Source: Phytophthora colocasiae
Lineage: Eukaryota; Oomycota; Peronosporomycetes; Peronosporales; Peronosporaceae
DNA length: 64,000 bases
Direction of reading: 5' to 3'
Assembly (NCBI GenBank): GCA_018806915.1
Contig: JAGKQI010000105.1
Coordinates: 3,906,001-3,970,000, forward strand
In this document: positions 20,340 to 30,848 of the stretch, piece by piece
How the letters are laid out: each line of letters opens with the position of its first letter
Numbering within the stretch: position 1 is the stretch's first letter
The notes under the pieces: generated by a model
The model's database searches: none
What the model was told of the DNA's origin: nothing
Seen by the model: only the letters and a program-made list of their open reading frames with translations
Translations under genes and position numbers: made by a program

Positions 20340-20889
20340 TTACAGAAATCAACAAGAAGCCCACCATTAGCAACCACCCGTTAGGACATCTACACGCTGC
20401 CATTAGAGGCGCTAAAACGCGTAGATGGCGCCGTAGGCGACGTCAAACTGGAGCAAACGCCCACCTGGTCTATCTTTTTCGCGCTTGGACTCCCCCGCTC
20501 CCGGTAGATTTTTGACTGTAGCTTGGTCCCCACAAGTCCGATTGACGCAAGCGGCACCGCAAAATGACCGCCAAGAACTGCTTATTATTGGCTAAAACGC
20601 TTGGCTTCAATGCGTTTGATTTGACAAAATAATGCAAGTTTTCGGCTATATTTTCCGCGCGCACTGTATGTAGTATGTGGTAGGCACAAATGTAGGTGGA
20701 AAGACTCGCAGCGTACGCGTTGTGAGGTTACGTAGCCGGACATTCCCAGTGCTAAAATATGATGCCTACCCGGGCAGGGCCGGGGGGTATTCGAAGTTTG
20801 AAATTCGTAAAAATTCGTAAGATCGATTGCAAAATAGCTATTCCAAGTTAACAAACGCGACCCCATCATGTCCAACTCAAAGAACATCC
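20340..20889. other. upstream flank of mariner; no gene
   Basis: Sequence 5' of the mariner start (minus strand). I looked for a copy of the sequence near 11000-11090 as a terminal inverted repeat and did not find it. No gene recognised. Confidence 0.4.
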
Positions 20890-21683
20890 TCACGGTCTAG
20901 TTTTGGTCAGCTGGACAATCAATGCCATCAGTTCTTGTCGGAGTTGGCGGACATCTTCACGGTCAGCTCTAACGCGCTGCTCTCTCTCCACCTCTCTCCT
21001 GTCAGCATCTTGTTGCACCTGTAATTGCAATTGAAAGATTTGGTGGTAGAGGCGGACGAGCTGGGGAATAGTAACGCCATTCCGGGTATCGTGCACGACA
21101 TTACCGGCTTGTAAATAGCTGACCTCCTGCTGTTCGCGCGGCAGATCATGCACGATTGGGTGCGAGACTGAAGTATCAGCTCCCACGGGGGACCCCAGAT
21201 TGGTACCCTCGCTTTCCGACGACGGATCCGCTTGTAGTTGCTCTTGGGTCGCACGAACTGGAGCGTGTGAGCGCACATGCTCAACAGGCTCACGAGCCGC
21301 GTGTGGCATCTCTGTACTTGATACAGAAGGTAAACTCGCAGGCGGCACTTCTTGATTAATTCCTCGTAGAATGTCTCTTGGTGCTTGCAGCTCTTCAGCT
21401 CGCCCCTCACCCCAATAGATATTTCCCTCCCTTGAATTCGTAACTTCAAACTCTTGGCAACATCCCGCAGTGTTTGCTTCGATGTACGTGATAACAACAT
21501 GGCAAATTTTTGGTGTAGACTAGCAGCAGAGCGCTCGCTCCAAGAACGCTCCTTGCGCGTGTTATACTCCACCGCGACGGCTCTCCTTTTCACAGTGTTA
21601 GTAGGTAGCTTCTCGTGAATGATGCAAAGCAGAAGCTCCTGCTCTTGTTTGCTGTAGTTTCGATATCCTTGAGTTCTTCCCAT
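20890..21683 (-). pseudogene. SANT-domain / coiled-coil protein, frameshifted
   Basis: From the ATG at 21683 the minus strand encodes a SANT/Myb-like domain (M-G-R-T-Q-G-Y-R-N-Y-S, helix-rich to about 21450). After a frame change near 21340 comes a polar linker, then a C-terminal coiled coil (R-E-V-E-R-E-Q-R-V-R-A-D-R-E). This layout is common in an expanded, uncharacterised oomycete family. The frame break makes it a likely pseudogene. It lies just outside the piggyBac/mariner nest. Confidence 0.6.
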
Positions 21684-22056
21684 GCGGATCACGTTGTCTT
21701 CACTCCAGTGCAGATTGCAAAATGAGTGGGTAGGCGAGAAGCCAGTGGCGACGGCTAGATGAGCCAGAGATCTGATAAGGGTATATCTGACATTTGTCAC
21801 AACGTTATTTTGGAAAACGTATCGCTAACATTTAACAAAAAATGTAGCACCTCCAACATTTATTAAACAAATATAGAACCTCCGATATTGTTTAAGGAAA
21901 TATAGCGCTACAACTTGTAGATAATTCATCTTGAACATAATTTTTCATGTCAGTCGTATATTCAAACGCCTACAGAACATGCAAACGCCTACCGAAAATG
22001 CTTGCAAGCACTAGTGTGGACAGCATCCCTGGTCCGGATACTCAGCCAATGCAGAA
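21684..22056. other. spacer with short degenerate repeats
   Basis: Around 21842-21910 three degenerate copies of a unit like 'atatagaacctcc' occur about every 30 bp. No gene. Confidence 0.4.
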
Positions 22057-22350
22057 CTACACCATTTCGCAGTCAGCAGCTTCTCCTTCGGCAAAGGTGG
22101 GTCCCACTTCACTATCCGTGTCTGTGTTCATGCCAGGTGCAACGAGTCCTCCCAACGCTGCGGTTTCATCAATGTCATCGACGGCCAAGGGGGATAGATC
22201 GTCCTCTTCAGTGCTCGAAAACTGACTCATTGCATCCAGCATCTCAAAACTCATGCTCGTTCCATCAAAGTCAAACTGCAGTGCACCATCAATATTGCAG
22301 ACAACTGACGTGGTGGCGAATTCCGCTTCCGTTTCGGAGCCCGTTCCAAT
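22057..22350 (-). other. acidic open frame, possible C-terminal tail
   Basis: A minus-strand frame encodes about 95 residues that are strongly acidic and Ser/Thr-rich (F-E-M-L-D-A-M-S-Q-F, E-E-D-D-L-S-P-L). It follows the dioxygenase-like region and could be its displaced C-terminus or the tail of another gene. No family is recognisable. Confidence 0.3.
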
Positions 22351-22354
22351 ACTT

Positions 22355-23037
22355 CTAGCTCCATAGAGCTAACCCAGCGTCTCCAGTTTCGGTGACACTG
22401 GATCCATCTTGGCGGGGTGGCTCATTTACATGAATCGACAGCATCAAACGTCGCAAATTGCTGACTGCCCACTCTGGATCATCCGCTTGTGCTTCGATCA
22501 CAGGTGAGCGGGGCGCCTGCTGTTGGTTCCGGCGCGGCGTGTTCAGCAAGAAGTTGTGAGTGCGGTGCACGTGTCGGAGTAGCGACCTCAAATTCATGGC
22601 TTCGAATGAGCACCCCCACACATAGCAATGAAGGTCGTTGCTGCTGTCACCTTCATCGTCATACAAAGGCACGATGCGAGCATAGTTCCGCGAGTTCAAG
22701 TTTGGAACGATGCCGAGGAATGCGTGGACGCACAAATTGTTCCACTGGTATCCAGCACGACTGTGAATGAAGTCACCTCGAAGAAACAGCATATCACCCT
22801 TTCGTAGCTCAATGACGTTTCTGTTGGACTCGAACGCGAATTCATGGTTCCAGCCAAATCCGTACACTACAGTGTTGTCTTGAGTTGCAATGATGAGAGA
22901 TCCCGGCAAGCACCTTGAGTTCATCAGGTTTTCAACCGATCGGGATAACGTTAAGTTTTGGTGGATAGGTGGATCAGGTGCTTGCCCACGCGACTTCAGG
23001 AACTGCCAACGCGGCACATCCACGTCCGGAAAGAATG
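22355..23037 (-). pseudogene. second dioxygenase-like domain with C2H2 finger
   Basis: The frame starts after a stop at about 23040 and aligns with the second half of the upstream dioxygenase-like gene: F-F-P-D, I-H-Q-N-L where the other has V-H-R-D-F, Y-G-F-G-W-N, K-G-D-M-L-F-L-R-G-D-F-I-H. The metal-binding HxD is therefore H-Q-N and the domain is probably non-catalytic, though the distal His is kept. A C2H2-like finger follows (C-Y-V-W-G-C ... H-V-H-R-T-H). It lacks the N-terminal third found in the neighbouring copy, so it looks like a partial tandem duplicate. Confidence 0.5.
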
Positions 23038-23064
23038 TTCAATAGTATGGCCGGAGCATTGCAG

Positions 23065-23904
23065 TCAAAACGATAGATGTGATGGTCGGCATTTCGGCCA
23101 GAAATCGAAGCATGTGTGGGCTTGATCGGTCTGCGCCGCAGTCGAAAAATCCAATCCACATTTGCTCACGTAGCAAGCACGCTCTGCTTTCTCGTCAATC
23201 GGAATCTTCTTGGGCACCATCCGAATCAAGTCAATAGCATTCTGCTTTCGGTATCTGCGCTTAGCATGCTCCGGCTCCAGAAAAAAATGCAATCGAGTGT
23301 TATTCTTGACGTACGCACCGCCGCAGTGAATTGTGTCCGCACGCATGATCAACACGTCTCCCTTGTCGAAAGTGACTTTTTCCTCATCTGCTTCCTAATC
23401 TACCTGCCTGTTCCAGCCGTACGAGATGATGTGGCTATCTTCCTCCAGCCCTACTAGCATGGATGCTGGCAAACCGCTATACTCATACAGGTCCTGGTTT
23501 GATGAGATCCGCCCGAAATCCCTGTGAACAGCCTGCCTTTCACCACTCGCAAATGACCTGATAAACGTGAAGTCTGCCGATGTGGAGTCCGGAAAAAATG
23601 TTTGACAGCCTTTAGTGATCAAGTCATACAAAGCGCTCGCCTCGGCCTCCGGTACTTTAGCAGTCTGTCGCTTGCTATCCATCTTGTTCCCCAGCCCAAA
23701 CAAGCGGTTCCAGCTACTCGCGTCCAGTCCGTTAGCCGTCTCCAGCAGAGTGTCGCACACCTCAGGCTCGACGTATCGGAATAGCCGAATATAACCTTTC
23801 GAGTTTAAGCGGTGCTGCTGCGGAAGAACGTCCGGGAACAGCTGCAGTGGCGAGTCTGATTCCATTGTTGCCTGCACTTCCTGCTCCAGCCCCGCCAACT
23901 CCAT
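23065..23904 (-). pseudogene. 2-oxoglutarate/Fe(II) dioxygenase-like protein, one nonsense codon
   Basis: The start is the ATG at 23904. The double-stranded beta-helix motifs are in order: H-R-D-F-G (HxD iron ligands), G-D-V-L-I-M-R-A-D-T-I-H-C-G-G (distal His) and N-T-R-L-H-F-F (2-oxoglutarate-binding Arg). A Cys-rich tail (C-Y-V-S-K-C ... H-T-C) could be a zinc finger. An in-frame TAG at 23395-23397 splits it between HxD and the distal His; the frame is otherwise continuous. Substrate unknown. The fold is shared by nucleic-acid, histone and small-molecule oxygenases. Confidence 0.55.
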
Positions 23905-24106
23905 CACGGTAGCCAGCAAAAAGAAAAGTGATTTCGATATCGACGTGACTGTCGCACTTCAACTAGTGTGGTTCACACAACAATGTGGTCAACACAGCTA
24001 TGTGTGTGGTCCACTCCACCTAACTGCGTGAGGTTACAGCTGTGCGTCGACACAAGCAAAGTTTTTCACTTCGTTCAAATTCTAACCCATTATTTTGTCC
24101 ATTCGT

Positions 24107-25087
24107 CTAGAGAACACATTGAAACCAACTGACTGGCTTAATCGTCTCTCGGAAGTAACTGTCTCCGTGCAAGAACGCAGTGTCGGCGTGATTGCACTTG
24201 GACACGTAGAATCTGTCTTCGAAGCTGTTGCTGAACTGAGTTGCCGGCAGTCCTCCTCGGCAGCTGTCGAACGTCACAAAGCCATCGTGCTCTTTCGTGC
24301 CGTGTTCGACCTTGGAGCCTAGAAGCAAATATCCCGCTTGGTCTGTGGAAACGATGCCAATGTCATCATTGCTGCACATTGCGGCTGTCACATGGTTACG
24401 GTAGACTTTTTGTGCTGCAACGTACGCCTTGTTGAGAGCCATGGTGCTGTATTTGCCGCCCATGTACGCAAGCGACTTCATTCCAGCTCCAACAGGACAC
24501 TTGCCGACAAGTGTCAGAATCTTTCGGAAAGCTTGGGTGTCGTCATCCGTGCAAACATCTTGTGCGTAGTTCGAGGTCATAGTGCCGTTCATAGGAGCGC
24601 TCATACTAACCCACGACGTGCTGTTGTCAATGGTGCACTTCTCGTTAGCCACCGCGCCGGCCACGATCAACGCTCCCATCGAGTGGGTCACAAGAATCGT
24701 ATCCTTAATGACACCCTTGTCGACATTGCTCGAAGTGCTCATTGACAGAGCGTGTTTACACACAGTCTCCTGCAGGACCTTATCGGTCCAACGAGCAGTA
24801 ACCGTGTCGAGGGAGGCATACTTGATGGATGAGCAGCACGGGGCGTGGTCGGCCATGTTGCCGAATTCGACAGGTGAAGTCTGCAACTCCTTTTCCTCCT
24901 TCTCGTTGTTCTCGCCATGGATGAAAAGACACGGGCGGGGAGTGGACTTGCACTCACACGCTGTTGAGCCGAAGCTCCACATACCTGCTTCCGCTTCGAG
25001 CCCTCGCTCCTGTTGCTGTGGACTGCTCGCAGACACCGCAGCGGTGAACAAGGCGAAGGCAGCAGTGAGAACTTGTATTCCCCGCAT
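24107..25087 (-). CDS. secreted alpha/beta-hydrolase-like protein, stand-alone
   Basis: 326 residues from the ATG at 25087. Residues 1-20 form a signal peptide (hydrophobic core L-T-A-A-F-A-L-F-T-A-A-V). The mature part has C-x-C-K-S-T-P-R-P-C, the oxyanion-like F-I-H-G, the nucleophile elbow T-H-S-M-G-A, a candidate acid in H-D-G-F-V and a candidate His in C-N-H-A-D. It shares many Cys positions with the fused paralogues at 28-35 kb. It ends in W-F-Q-C-V-L, matching their W-F-E-C-L-L. Probably an extracellular esterase/lipase-like enzyme; substrate unknown. It lies on the same strand and downstream of the stand-alone N-domain gene. Confidence 0.8.
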   Translation of the reverse strand: MRGIQVLTAAFALFTAAVSASSPQQQERGLEAEAGMWSFGSTACECKSTPRPCLFIHGENNEKEEKELQTSPVEFGNMADHAPCCSSIKYASLDTVTARWTDKVLQETVCKHALSMSTSSNVDKGVIKDTILVTHSMGALIVAGAVANEKCTIDNSTSWVSMSAPMNGTMTSNYAQDVCTDDDTQAFRKILTLVGKCPVGAGMKSLAYMGGKYSTMALNKAYVAAQKVYRNHVTAAMCSNDDIGIVSTDQAGYLLLGSKVEHGTKEHDGFVTFDSCRGGLPATQFSNSFEDRFYVSKCNHADTAFLHGDSYFRETIKPVSWFQCVL

Positions 25088-25647
25088 ATTAACGCAGCGA
25101 TGAGTGAGTGCACGCTACGGCTCCAAACACGGAATGGCAGAGCAGGTCTTGTTGCTTGGGCCAATCTTGTGATGAAATGTACGGAAAGAACTGCAAAGCA
25201 TGAAGCACAATCTTCCTGCAGCATACAAAACATTTGACAATCGGCCAAAAAGCACATCAAGTCCGCTGTCAGCTGTAAGGGTGGAAACGAGGGAGGCAGT
25301 TTTTGCATCTGGATCTCACCTTTGACTTGGACTCGAAGCCTTGGGCGCCATCCAAGTTCCAGGAACCTGATTGCATAAAGTTTATGCTGGGGTTCGTACC
25401 GTAATAACGCACGAGAGCACCTGTGCAGCCCGTGGAAATTCCAGCCTATCATGCGTGTATGTGTCTCCCATGCTGCACTAAAAGTCTCAAGCTATGACTG
25501 CGCGAAACTTCGCAACAGATGAGCACATCATTGCTGCCCGACGTGTAAGTACACTGTAATGAACCGATCAGGTTCTCCACCGAGACCAGCAGATCATTCG
25601 AATGTTTGTTGAGTTACATGTAATGTATGTACGTACAATGTTGGCTC
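25088..25647. other. spacer between the two single-domain genes
   Basis: 560 bp containing the promoter of the hydrolase gene (minus strand) and the 3' end of the N-domain gene. No residual coding similarity linking the two domains was recognised. Confidence 0.4.
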
Positions 25648-26379
25648 TCAATTAACGGCCGTACTAAAGTAGTGGCCTAGATACCGCGCAAGACCCTGAG
25701 TTGCCCAGTTGGATGTTATGGATTCTCCGGTGAGTAGCGATAGTGTTGTCGCCGTCACGGTGGAAGGCGAAACGATCGCTTCGCACGAACGTGCCGCGTC
25801 TTCACTCAGTTCAGGCGCTGAGATTGGGACGGAGTTATCGAGGTACTTGACTTTAATGTCCAGGTCACTTCCATACACGACAAAGCCTGAGGAACCCGAG
25901 GCGCAGAGAACGAATGTTGCATCGCCCAGGACGACCTTGAGCAGGACACCACCCGAACAGGTTATCTTCTTATCATCGACTGTCGCACTTGAGATCGCGG
26001 TAGCGTCATTGAGAGCTGGGATGACGTAGTCGAAGAGTGCGAGGGAGCTCGAAGATGAACACTCAGCGGTCTCAACGCCGGACGTGGATGTCACGAAGTA
26101 GGCGATGCCGTCGACCATCAAGATCGTGTGTTTGGTGGTGCCTTCTTTGAAAGTAGCGTAGCCGTCGTAGCGTACAGCGGACCGGTCGGAGGAGACAACG
26201 GGATTGGCGAAGATGTCGAACTCGAGCTGCCCGTACATCTCCATGGAAGGCCGCTTGAGCGTAAAGTGAGCTTGCAGTGAGCGAGCGTCGGCTAACGTTG
26301 TCGCGGAGGTGGCGCTGACAGCGAGAGCGAGCGTCACGAACAGACCCAGAGCGAGGAGGCGAGAAGCGGATGACCACAT
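25648..26379 (-). CDS. secreted protein, stand-alone N-terminal module
   Basis: 243 residues with a signal peptide (L-L-A-L-G-L-F-V-T-L-A-L-A-V) and one domain. Shared landmarks with the fused paralogues are F-T-L-K-R, M-Y-G-Q, A-Y-F-V-T, S-A-L-N-like A-L-N-D-A-T-A-I-S-S-A-T, C-S-G-G, G-D-A-T-F-V, Y-G-S-D-L-D-I and L-L-T-G. It stops just after the L-L-T-G linker where the fused proteins enter the hydrolase domain. Function unknown; beta-rich and probably extracellular. Divergent from the fused copies, so the split is not recent. Confidence 0.78.
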   Translation of the reverse strand: MWSSASRLLALGLFVTLALAVSATSATTLADARSLQAHFTLKRPSMEMYGQLEFDIFANPVVSSDRSAVRYDGYATFKEGTTKHTILMVDGIAYFVTSTSGVETAECSSSSSLALFDYVIPALNDATAISSATVDDKKITCSGGVLLKVVLGDATFVLCASGSSGFVVYGSDLDIKVKYLDNSVPISAPELSEDAARSCEAIVSPSTVTATTLSLLTGESITSNWATQGLARYLGHYFSTAVN

Positions 26380-28082
26380 GGCTGGAATTAGATGGGAACG
26401 TGTTGCTTTCAGCGACGAAAGTCAAAGTGAGAACTGGAAGAGGAACGCGCGTGCTTGGCATGAAGTCTTCGCTGCAAGGATGTGCTTGCAGTTAGTCTCC
26501 TCATCTGCCTGCAGCTGCCGCGGCTGGATTAGCAGCCAGTCAAGCCTTCAAGGCTGCCTTGGCGACAGAGGAAGAGCCTGTTCAAGAGGAGATGACATTT
26601 GAATGAGATTTTCGATGACACACATCCAGCGGGCAGTCAGCCATCGCCACGCACGCTCGCGTGACCGCAGTGGGACGATCTTTTTGACAGCCTTGCGTGA
26701 TGGACGAGCTGCTTGTCCGTGTTGCAGTGCAAGCCTTTGAAGTCTCCAAAGTCTTTTTCCCCAGTGTAGTTGAATGGCACCCGCCATCATTGACAGGACT
26801 AGTCTCATAGCTTGGCAAGAGCGTGGAAATGACTCGTTGACGGTAGTGAAAGGCACCGCCTGTGGTTTACACACCGATCGGGGCGATGGGTGCCAACCGA
26901 CAGCATTCTCACGTTGAGATCCTCCAAAGATTTCCCGCGGTGCCCATCGTCGTACAACTGCCGGTAGATTTTCCGCCCTAGATGCGCCTTGGCAACGTCG
27001 AACTGGCGATGCAGTTGTTGTAGGATACACGTCTGGTCGCAGGCAAGAACGGAAGCTGGAAATGGCATGCTCGTTGCTGTACCGTGATGCAATGTACATA
27101 CCGGCATGCCGACCGCTCTACATACGTGCAGTATGACCGGCAGTCAAGTCACTGACTGAAGACCCCATTGCAGTTCGATAGTTAAGCCATCACGGAGTGG
27201 GAGCTTGGCTTGTTGAAGTGCACACGAATGGTGTACATGTACCACTTTGCTTAGACGCTTTCGGTGAATGGTAAGACGCTTTCGGTGGATGGCAATGCCG
27301 CCATGGAATCCGAGTGGGCTCATTCCACTGCGACTCACTGCCTGTCGGGCAGCAGCGCATTGTTCTGCACGTCCAAGTGAACTCGAATTGACGTGCTAAA
27401 CTGCAAAGCTACCAAGATACTTCAATGATACGCTGCGTTTTACAGGATCGCCAGATGCTCCGCCCTCTGCGTTGACAACTTCAACACCCCTGCACCATGT
27501 ACAGTAGTCACCAATGGTTACCTTCGTTGGGTTCGAACATCGCGAGTTGGCAGCAATAGCGCTGGTTTCCAGACGAGCCCCTTTGAGCAATTTGGTTTGT
27601 GACGATGCCAGGTTGGATTTGGCAGCGGGAAGTTCCAAGTGGGAACACCATTTCCGCGGAAGTGCGCCGGTAATGTTACCCACGCTGATTTGTCCGAAGG
27701 TGAGTCTGGTCGCTTAGGCTCACCAATACTTTGCATACGGCTTAGCCTCATCTGGCAAACTGCAAGTGTGTTCAAACACTTGGCCAGATGGGTCTCTCGC
27801 TGTTAGAAAAAAAAAAACGTTTTGTTGCCTGCGTGCCACTTTTTGAAGATGGCATGACCAGAATGCCATTCAGCTCCTCAGTTGCTGTCATCGCCTAGAG
27901 ATTTACACGCGCAACATTCACCTTAATCAATACTAATACAAGACACGACTTGCATCCAGCACGGCTCAACACCAACAACAGGAAAATGACACCCACTTGG
28001 TGCCCCTCTCACGACACAAGTGCAAGTCGTCAAATCCTAAAGGCTTCGTAGACAGCTCACCAAGATGGCAAGTGAAGCAAGT
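26380..28082. other. intergenic, 1.7 kb
   Basis: Divergent promoter region between the minus-strand N-domain gene and fused copy 1. It contains a 21-bp direct repeat x2 at 27253-27294 ('agacgctttcggt' core). Several medium frames exist on both strands but none resembles a known family. Confidence 0.4.
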
Positions 28083-28098
28083 GCTCACTTTCAAATTC
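28083..28098 (+). promoter_or_regulatory. oomycete Inr-like core promoter, copy 1
   Basis: 'gctcactttcaaattc' fits the known oomycete initiator pattern (GCTCATTYYNCAWTTT-like). It is 60 bp upstream of the ATG. The same 16 bases occur before copy 2. Confidence 0.55.
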
Positions 28099-28158
28099 GC
28101 ATCCTCACAAGCAACGAGCCACGATACCTTAAATCGTGTCAACCGGCCCAAGGAAACC

Positions 28159-29802
28159 ATGTCGCTCCTCAAGTCTCCGAATCGAGTCTTCACACTCGCA
28201 TTTTTCGCCATGCTGGCCATCGCAACTACATTAGTATCCGCCAACGAGCATACCAGTCTTCGCGTCGACCAAGACGAACATCCGCAACGTCGACTAGCTG
28301 CCTCTCTAGCTGATGCACCATCACTCCGCCTCCAGTTCACGCTCAAGCGGTCCTCCATGAACATCTACGGACAATCCCAGTTCTACCTCTTCGCCAACCC
28401 CGTCCTCTCTTCCGACAACACCTCCGTGCTCTATGACGGATATGCCGCCTTCATGGACGGCACCACGGACTACACATTCATGCTCGTTAACGGCATTGCC
28501 TACTTCGTGACGGCCACTGTAGGCGACACCAGCGGCTCTCAGAATGCGCAGTGTCTATCATCCAGTCTCTTGCCGCCTCTCAACGACATCATCTCGGCAC
28601 TCAACGGCGCCACGGCCATCTCCAGTGCAACCGCCGGCAGCGACACCATCACGTGTCCGAGCGGAGACCTGTTCCAAGCTACTCTCGGCGACGCCACCTT
28701 CGTCATCTGCTCCTCCGGCTCCGACGGCTTCACGATCTACGGTAGCGACCTCGACATCGCCGTTGAGTACTTGGACAGTCCGGTCACGATCACGGCGCCA
28801 ACGTTGAGTGGCGATACGGCCTTGTCTTGCGAGACGGTCGTCACTGCCACGTCGGTCTCGGACACGGCACTCGCTCTGCTCACCGGCCAGACCGTTTCCT
28901 CTAGCCGGCGTAATCTGCAATCAGGGACTACGACAACCCTTGCTTCTTCCTCGTGTTCGTGCAAGTCAACACGACGTCCTTGCATCTTTTTCCATGGTCT
29001 CGGCTCGAGCACTGAGCAAACGACGCTACAGTCGTCCTCCAGCTACTTCGGTGATCTCTCCAAAAGTGCTCCGTGCTGTTCGTCTATCAAATACGCACAG
29101 TTGAACACGGTAAACAGCGCCTGGACGGACGCCACCTTGCAGCAGAAGGTTTGTAACTTTGCTCTCTCCGTCAGTGGCACCAGTAGTTCTTCGTCCAAGA
29201 CTATCGCGGATACCATCATTGTCACGCACTCGATGGGCGGTTTAATGGTGGCCGGTGCATTGGCAAACAATCGATGCAAGTTCGCGTCGAGTACTACATG
29301 GGTGAGTCTCAGTGCTCCGATGACAGGAAGCATGGGCGCCGACTATCTCGAGAACGCCTGCAGCGGTAGCAACGGCTTCCTCCAAGCTGTTGCAAACCTG
29401 ATCGGTCAGTGTCCTGCTAACAACGCCGTTGGCGCTATGACGTATCAGAATGGAGAACACAGTACTTCGGCCTTGAATTCAGCGTATGTGGCGGCTCAAT
29501 CCGCCTTCCGTTCCAACGTGGACGCTGCACTCTGCAGTGATAACTATTCGGGTCTGCTCTCAACGGATCAGGTGGTGTACAAGCTGGCGGGGTCTGTCAT
29601 TCCGCACAAATCAAAACAGAACGATGGCGTCGTCGAGTACCAGAGCTGCGCCGGCGGGCTGTCCACCTCCAAGTTCGGAAACACCTACTCCAACACGTTC
29701 TACTTGACTGGGCTTAATCACGCGGATAGTGCGTTCCGCCATGGAGATGCACTGATTGTGAACTCGCAGAAGCCCGTCAAGTGGTTTGAGTGCTTGCTGT
29801 AA
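28159..29802 (+). CDS. secreted two-domain protein, N-module + alpha/beta hydrolase (copy 1, intact)
   Basis: 547 residues from the ATG at 28159, chosen because it starts a clear signal peptide (V-F-T-L-A-F-F-A-M-L-A-I-A-T-T-L) and lies 60 bp after an Inr-like site. Residues about 50-250 are the N-module, followed by a linker ending L-L-T-G-Q-T-V-S-S-S-R-R. The hydrolase domain has F-F-H-G-L-G-S, the nucleophile elbow T-H-S-M-G-G, the acid candidate N-D-G-V-V-E-Y and the His candidate L-N-H-A-D. Even Cys content and Ser/Thr-rich loops suit an extracellular enzyme. The N-module DNA is almost identical to copies 2 and 3, while the hydrolase half is clearly more divergent. Confidence 0.85.
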   Translation: MSLLKSPNRVFTLAFFAMLAIATTLVSANEHTSLRVDQDEHPQRRLAASLADAPSLRLQFTLKRSSMNIYGQSQFYLFANPVLSSDNTSVLYDGYAAFMDGTTDYTFMLVNGIAYFVTATVGDTSGSQNAQCLSSSLLPPLNDIISALNGATAISSATAGSDTITCPSGDLFQATLGDATFVICSSGSDGFTIYGSDLDIAVEYLDSPVTITAPTLSGDTALSCETVVTATSVSDTALALLTGQTVSSSRRNLQSGTTTTLASSSCSCKSTRRPCIFFHGLGSSTEQTTLQSSSSYFGDLSKSAPCCSSIKYAQLNTVNSAWTDATLQQKVCNFALSVSGTSSSSSKTIADTIIVTHSMGGLMVAGALANNRCKFASSTTWVSLSAPMTGSMGADYLENACSGSNGFLQAVANLIGQCPANNAVGAMTYQNGEHSTSALNSAYVAAQSAFRSNVDAALCSDNYSGLLSTDQVVYKLAGSVIPHKSKQNDGVVEYQSCAGGLSTSKFGNTYSNTFYLTGLNHADSAFRHGDALIVNSQKPVKWFECLL

Positions 29803-29989
29803 GGTACTGCAACCTGTGGCTGGTTTGGTTTAAACCGGGTCAAATGGCTTTTGTCTCTCAATCTATTCCACGCAGCGTCGGGTTACTTCTTGCCACAATC
29901 TTGAACGCCGATGTATTACATGTAATCCCAAGATCTGTTCCAAAATCTTCACAACAAAATGTTGTTTTTCAAACAATCTGTTGTAGACA

Positions 29990-30530
29990 CAGAACCATCG
30001 TGTTGTTGCTTCCAAGAACAAATCAAGCAATACCGCAATGGCACCTTGGTGGGCGTCAATGCCCACCTGGAGAGCTGGAGGCTGTTTTCGCTCTACCACG
30101 ACAACGTCCAACTGCAGCCCGAGAGCTTAATGGGTCCTGGGAACTCGATCACGGCCATGACGAAGACTCGTATAACCATCACGGAGAATACTCTGCACAA
30201 CTTGTACCGACATCTACTTGCCAGTGAATCGGACGGTGTCAAATGGTCTCCACTTGCGTATCGACGCTAGACCAACGGATTGAGATGGATGGCTCGATCC
30301 ACTTCACATGTGATCCTATCACTGGCCGTGTCACCAGCTTACAGACCAATACAAATCTATTGGCCCGACAACGTTGCTTGTGTTTTCGATGGAGCGTTTA
30401 TAACCCCCGATGGCAAAATGCTCTTCAATCGTTAGGCCTTCAGCCAATTGTTTCACCACCAGGGAACAATCACCTTTAAAACTCGAGTTGGTGAAAGCAA
30501 CCACTTGAGGTTCCACTCTATGCCTTGTCT
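29990..30530 (+). pseudogene. bZIP-type transcription factor, C-terminal fragment
   Basis: The plus strand encodes, across several frames, Q-Y-R-N-G-T-L-V-G-V-N-A, L-E-S-W-R-L-F-S-L-Y and T-R-I-T-I-T-E-N-T-L. Further on come M-D-G-S-I-H-F, T-G-R-V-T-S-L and C-V-F-D-G-A-F-I-T-P-D-G-K-M. To my knowledge this is the conserved C-terminal region of an expanded oomycete bZIP family. The basic region and zipper are absent and the frame is broken, so this is a relic. It lies between copies 1 and 2. Confidence 0.5.
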
Positions 30531-30771
30531 GATAATCGTTGAACGGGTGTCATTAAGATACTTGAAGTACACGTACTTGCATTTTCATCCGAGGCACGGT
30601 TGGAAGCAGTTCCTCCAAACTTGCTTATGGCAGCTGCAAGTGCCCTTCTTCATTCATACAGACAACCATGAGCGCCCCTCTCACGGGCGACACGTACAAC
30701 CTCCTCACGTCGAATCTAATGGCTATTCCTTGGTAAAGCTCACCAAGATGCCAATATCAAGTGAAGCAAGT

Positions 30772-30787
30772 GCTCACTTTCAAATTC
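30772..30787 (+). promoter_or_regulatory. oomycete Inr-like core promoter, copy 2
   Basis: Identical to the copy 1 site and 61 bp upstream of the copy 2 ATG. Flanking 5' leader sequence is also conserved between the two copies. Confidence 0.55.
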
Positions 30788-30848
30788 GCATCCTCACAAG
30801 CAACAAGCTGCAAAAACCTCAACTCCACTTGAACTCCACAAGGAAAGC

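Noticed and set aside
26548..27107. Overlapping minus-strand frames of 100-183 residues in the 26.5-27.1 kb spacer
   Set aside because: Overlapping frames with no recognisable motifs, signal peptide or splice logic; treated as non-coding.
28200..28300. RxLR-dEER effector motif after the signal peptide of the two-domain proteins
   Set aside because: The segment has T-S-L-R and D-Q-D-E but no R-x-L-R and no true dEER motif. The proteins are large enzyme-like molecules, unlike RxLR effectors.
28539..28920. Identical minus- and alternative-frame open frames repeated in the three fused genes
   Set aside because: They only mirror the nearly identical N-module DNA and have no start context or family similarity.
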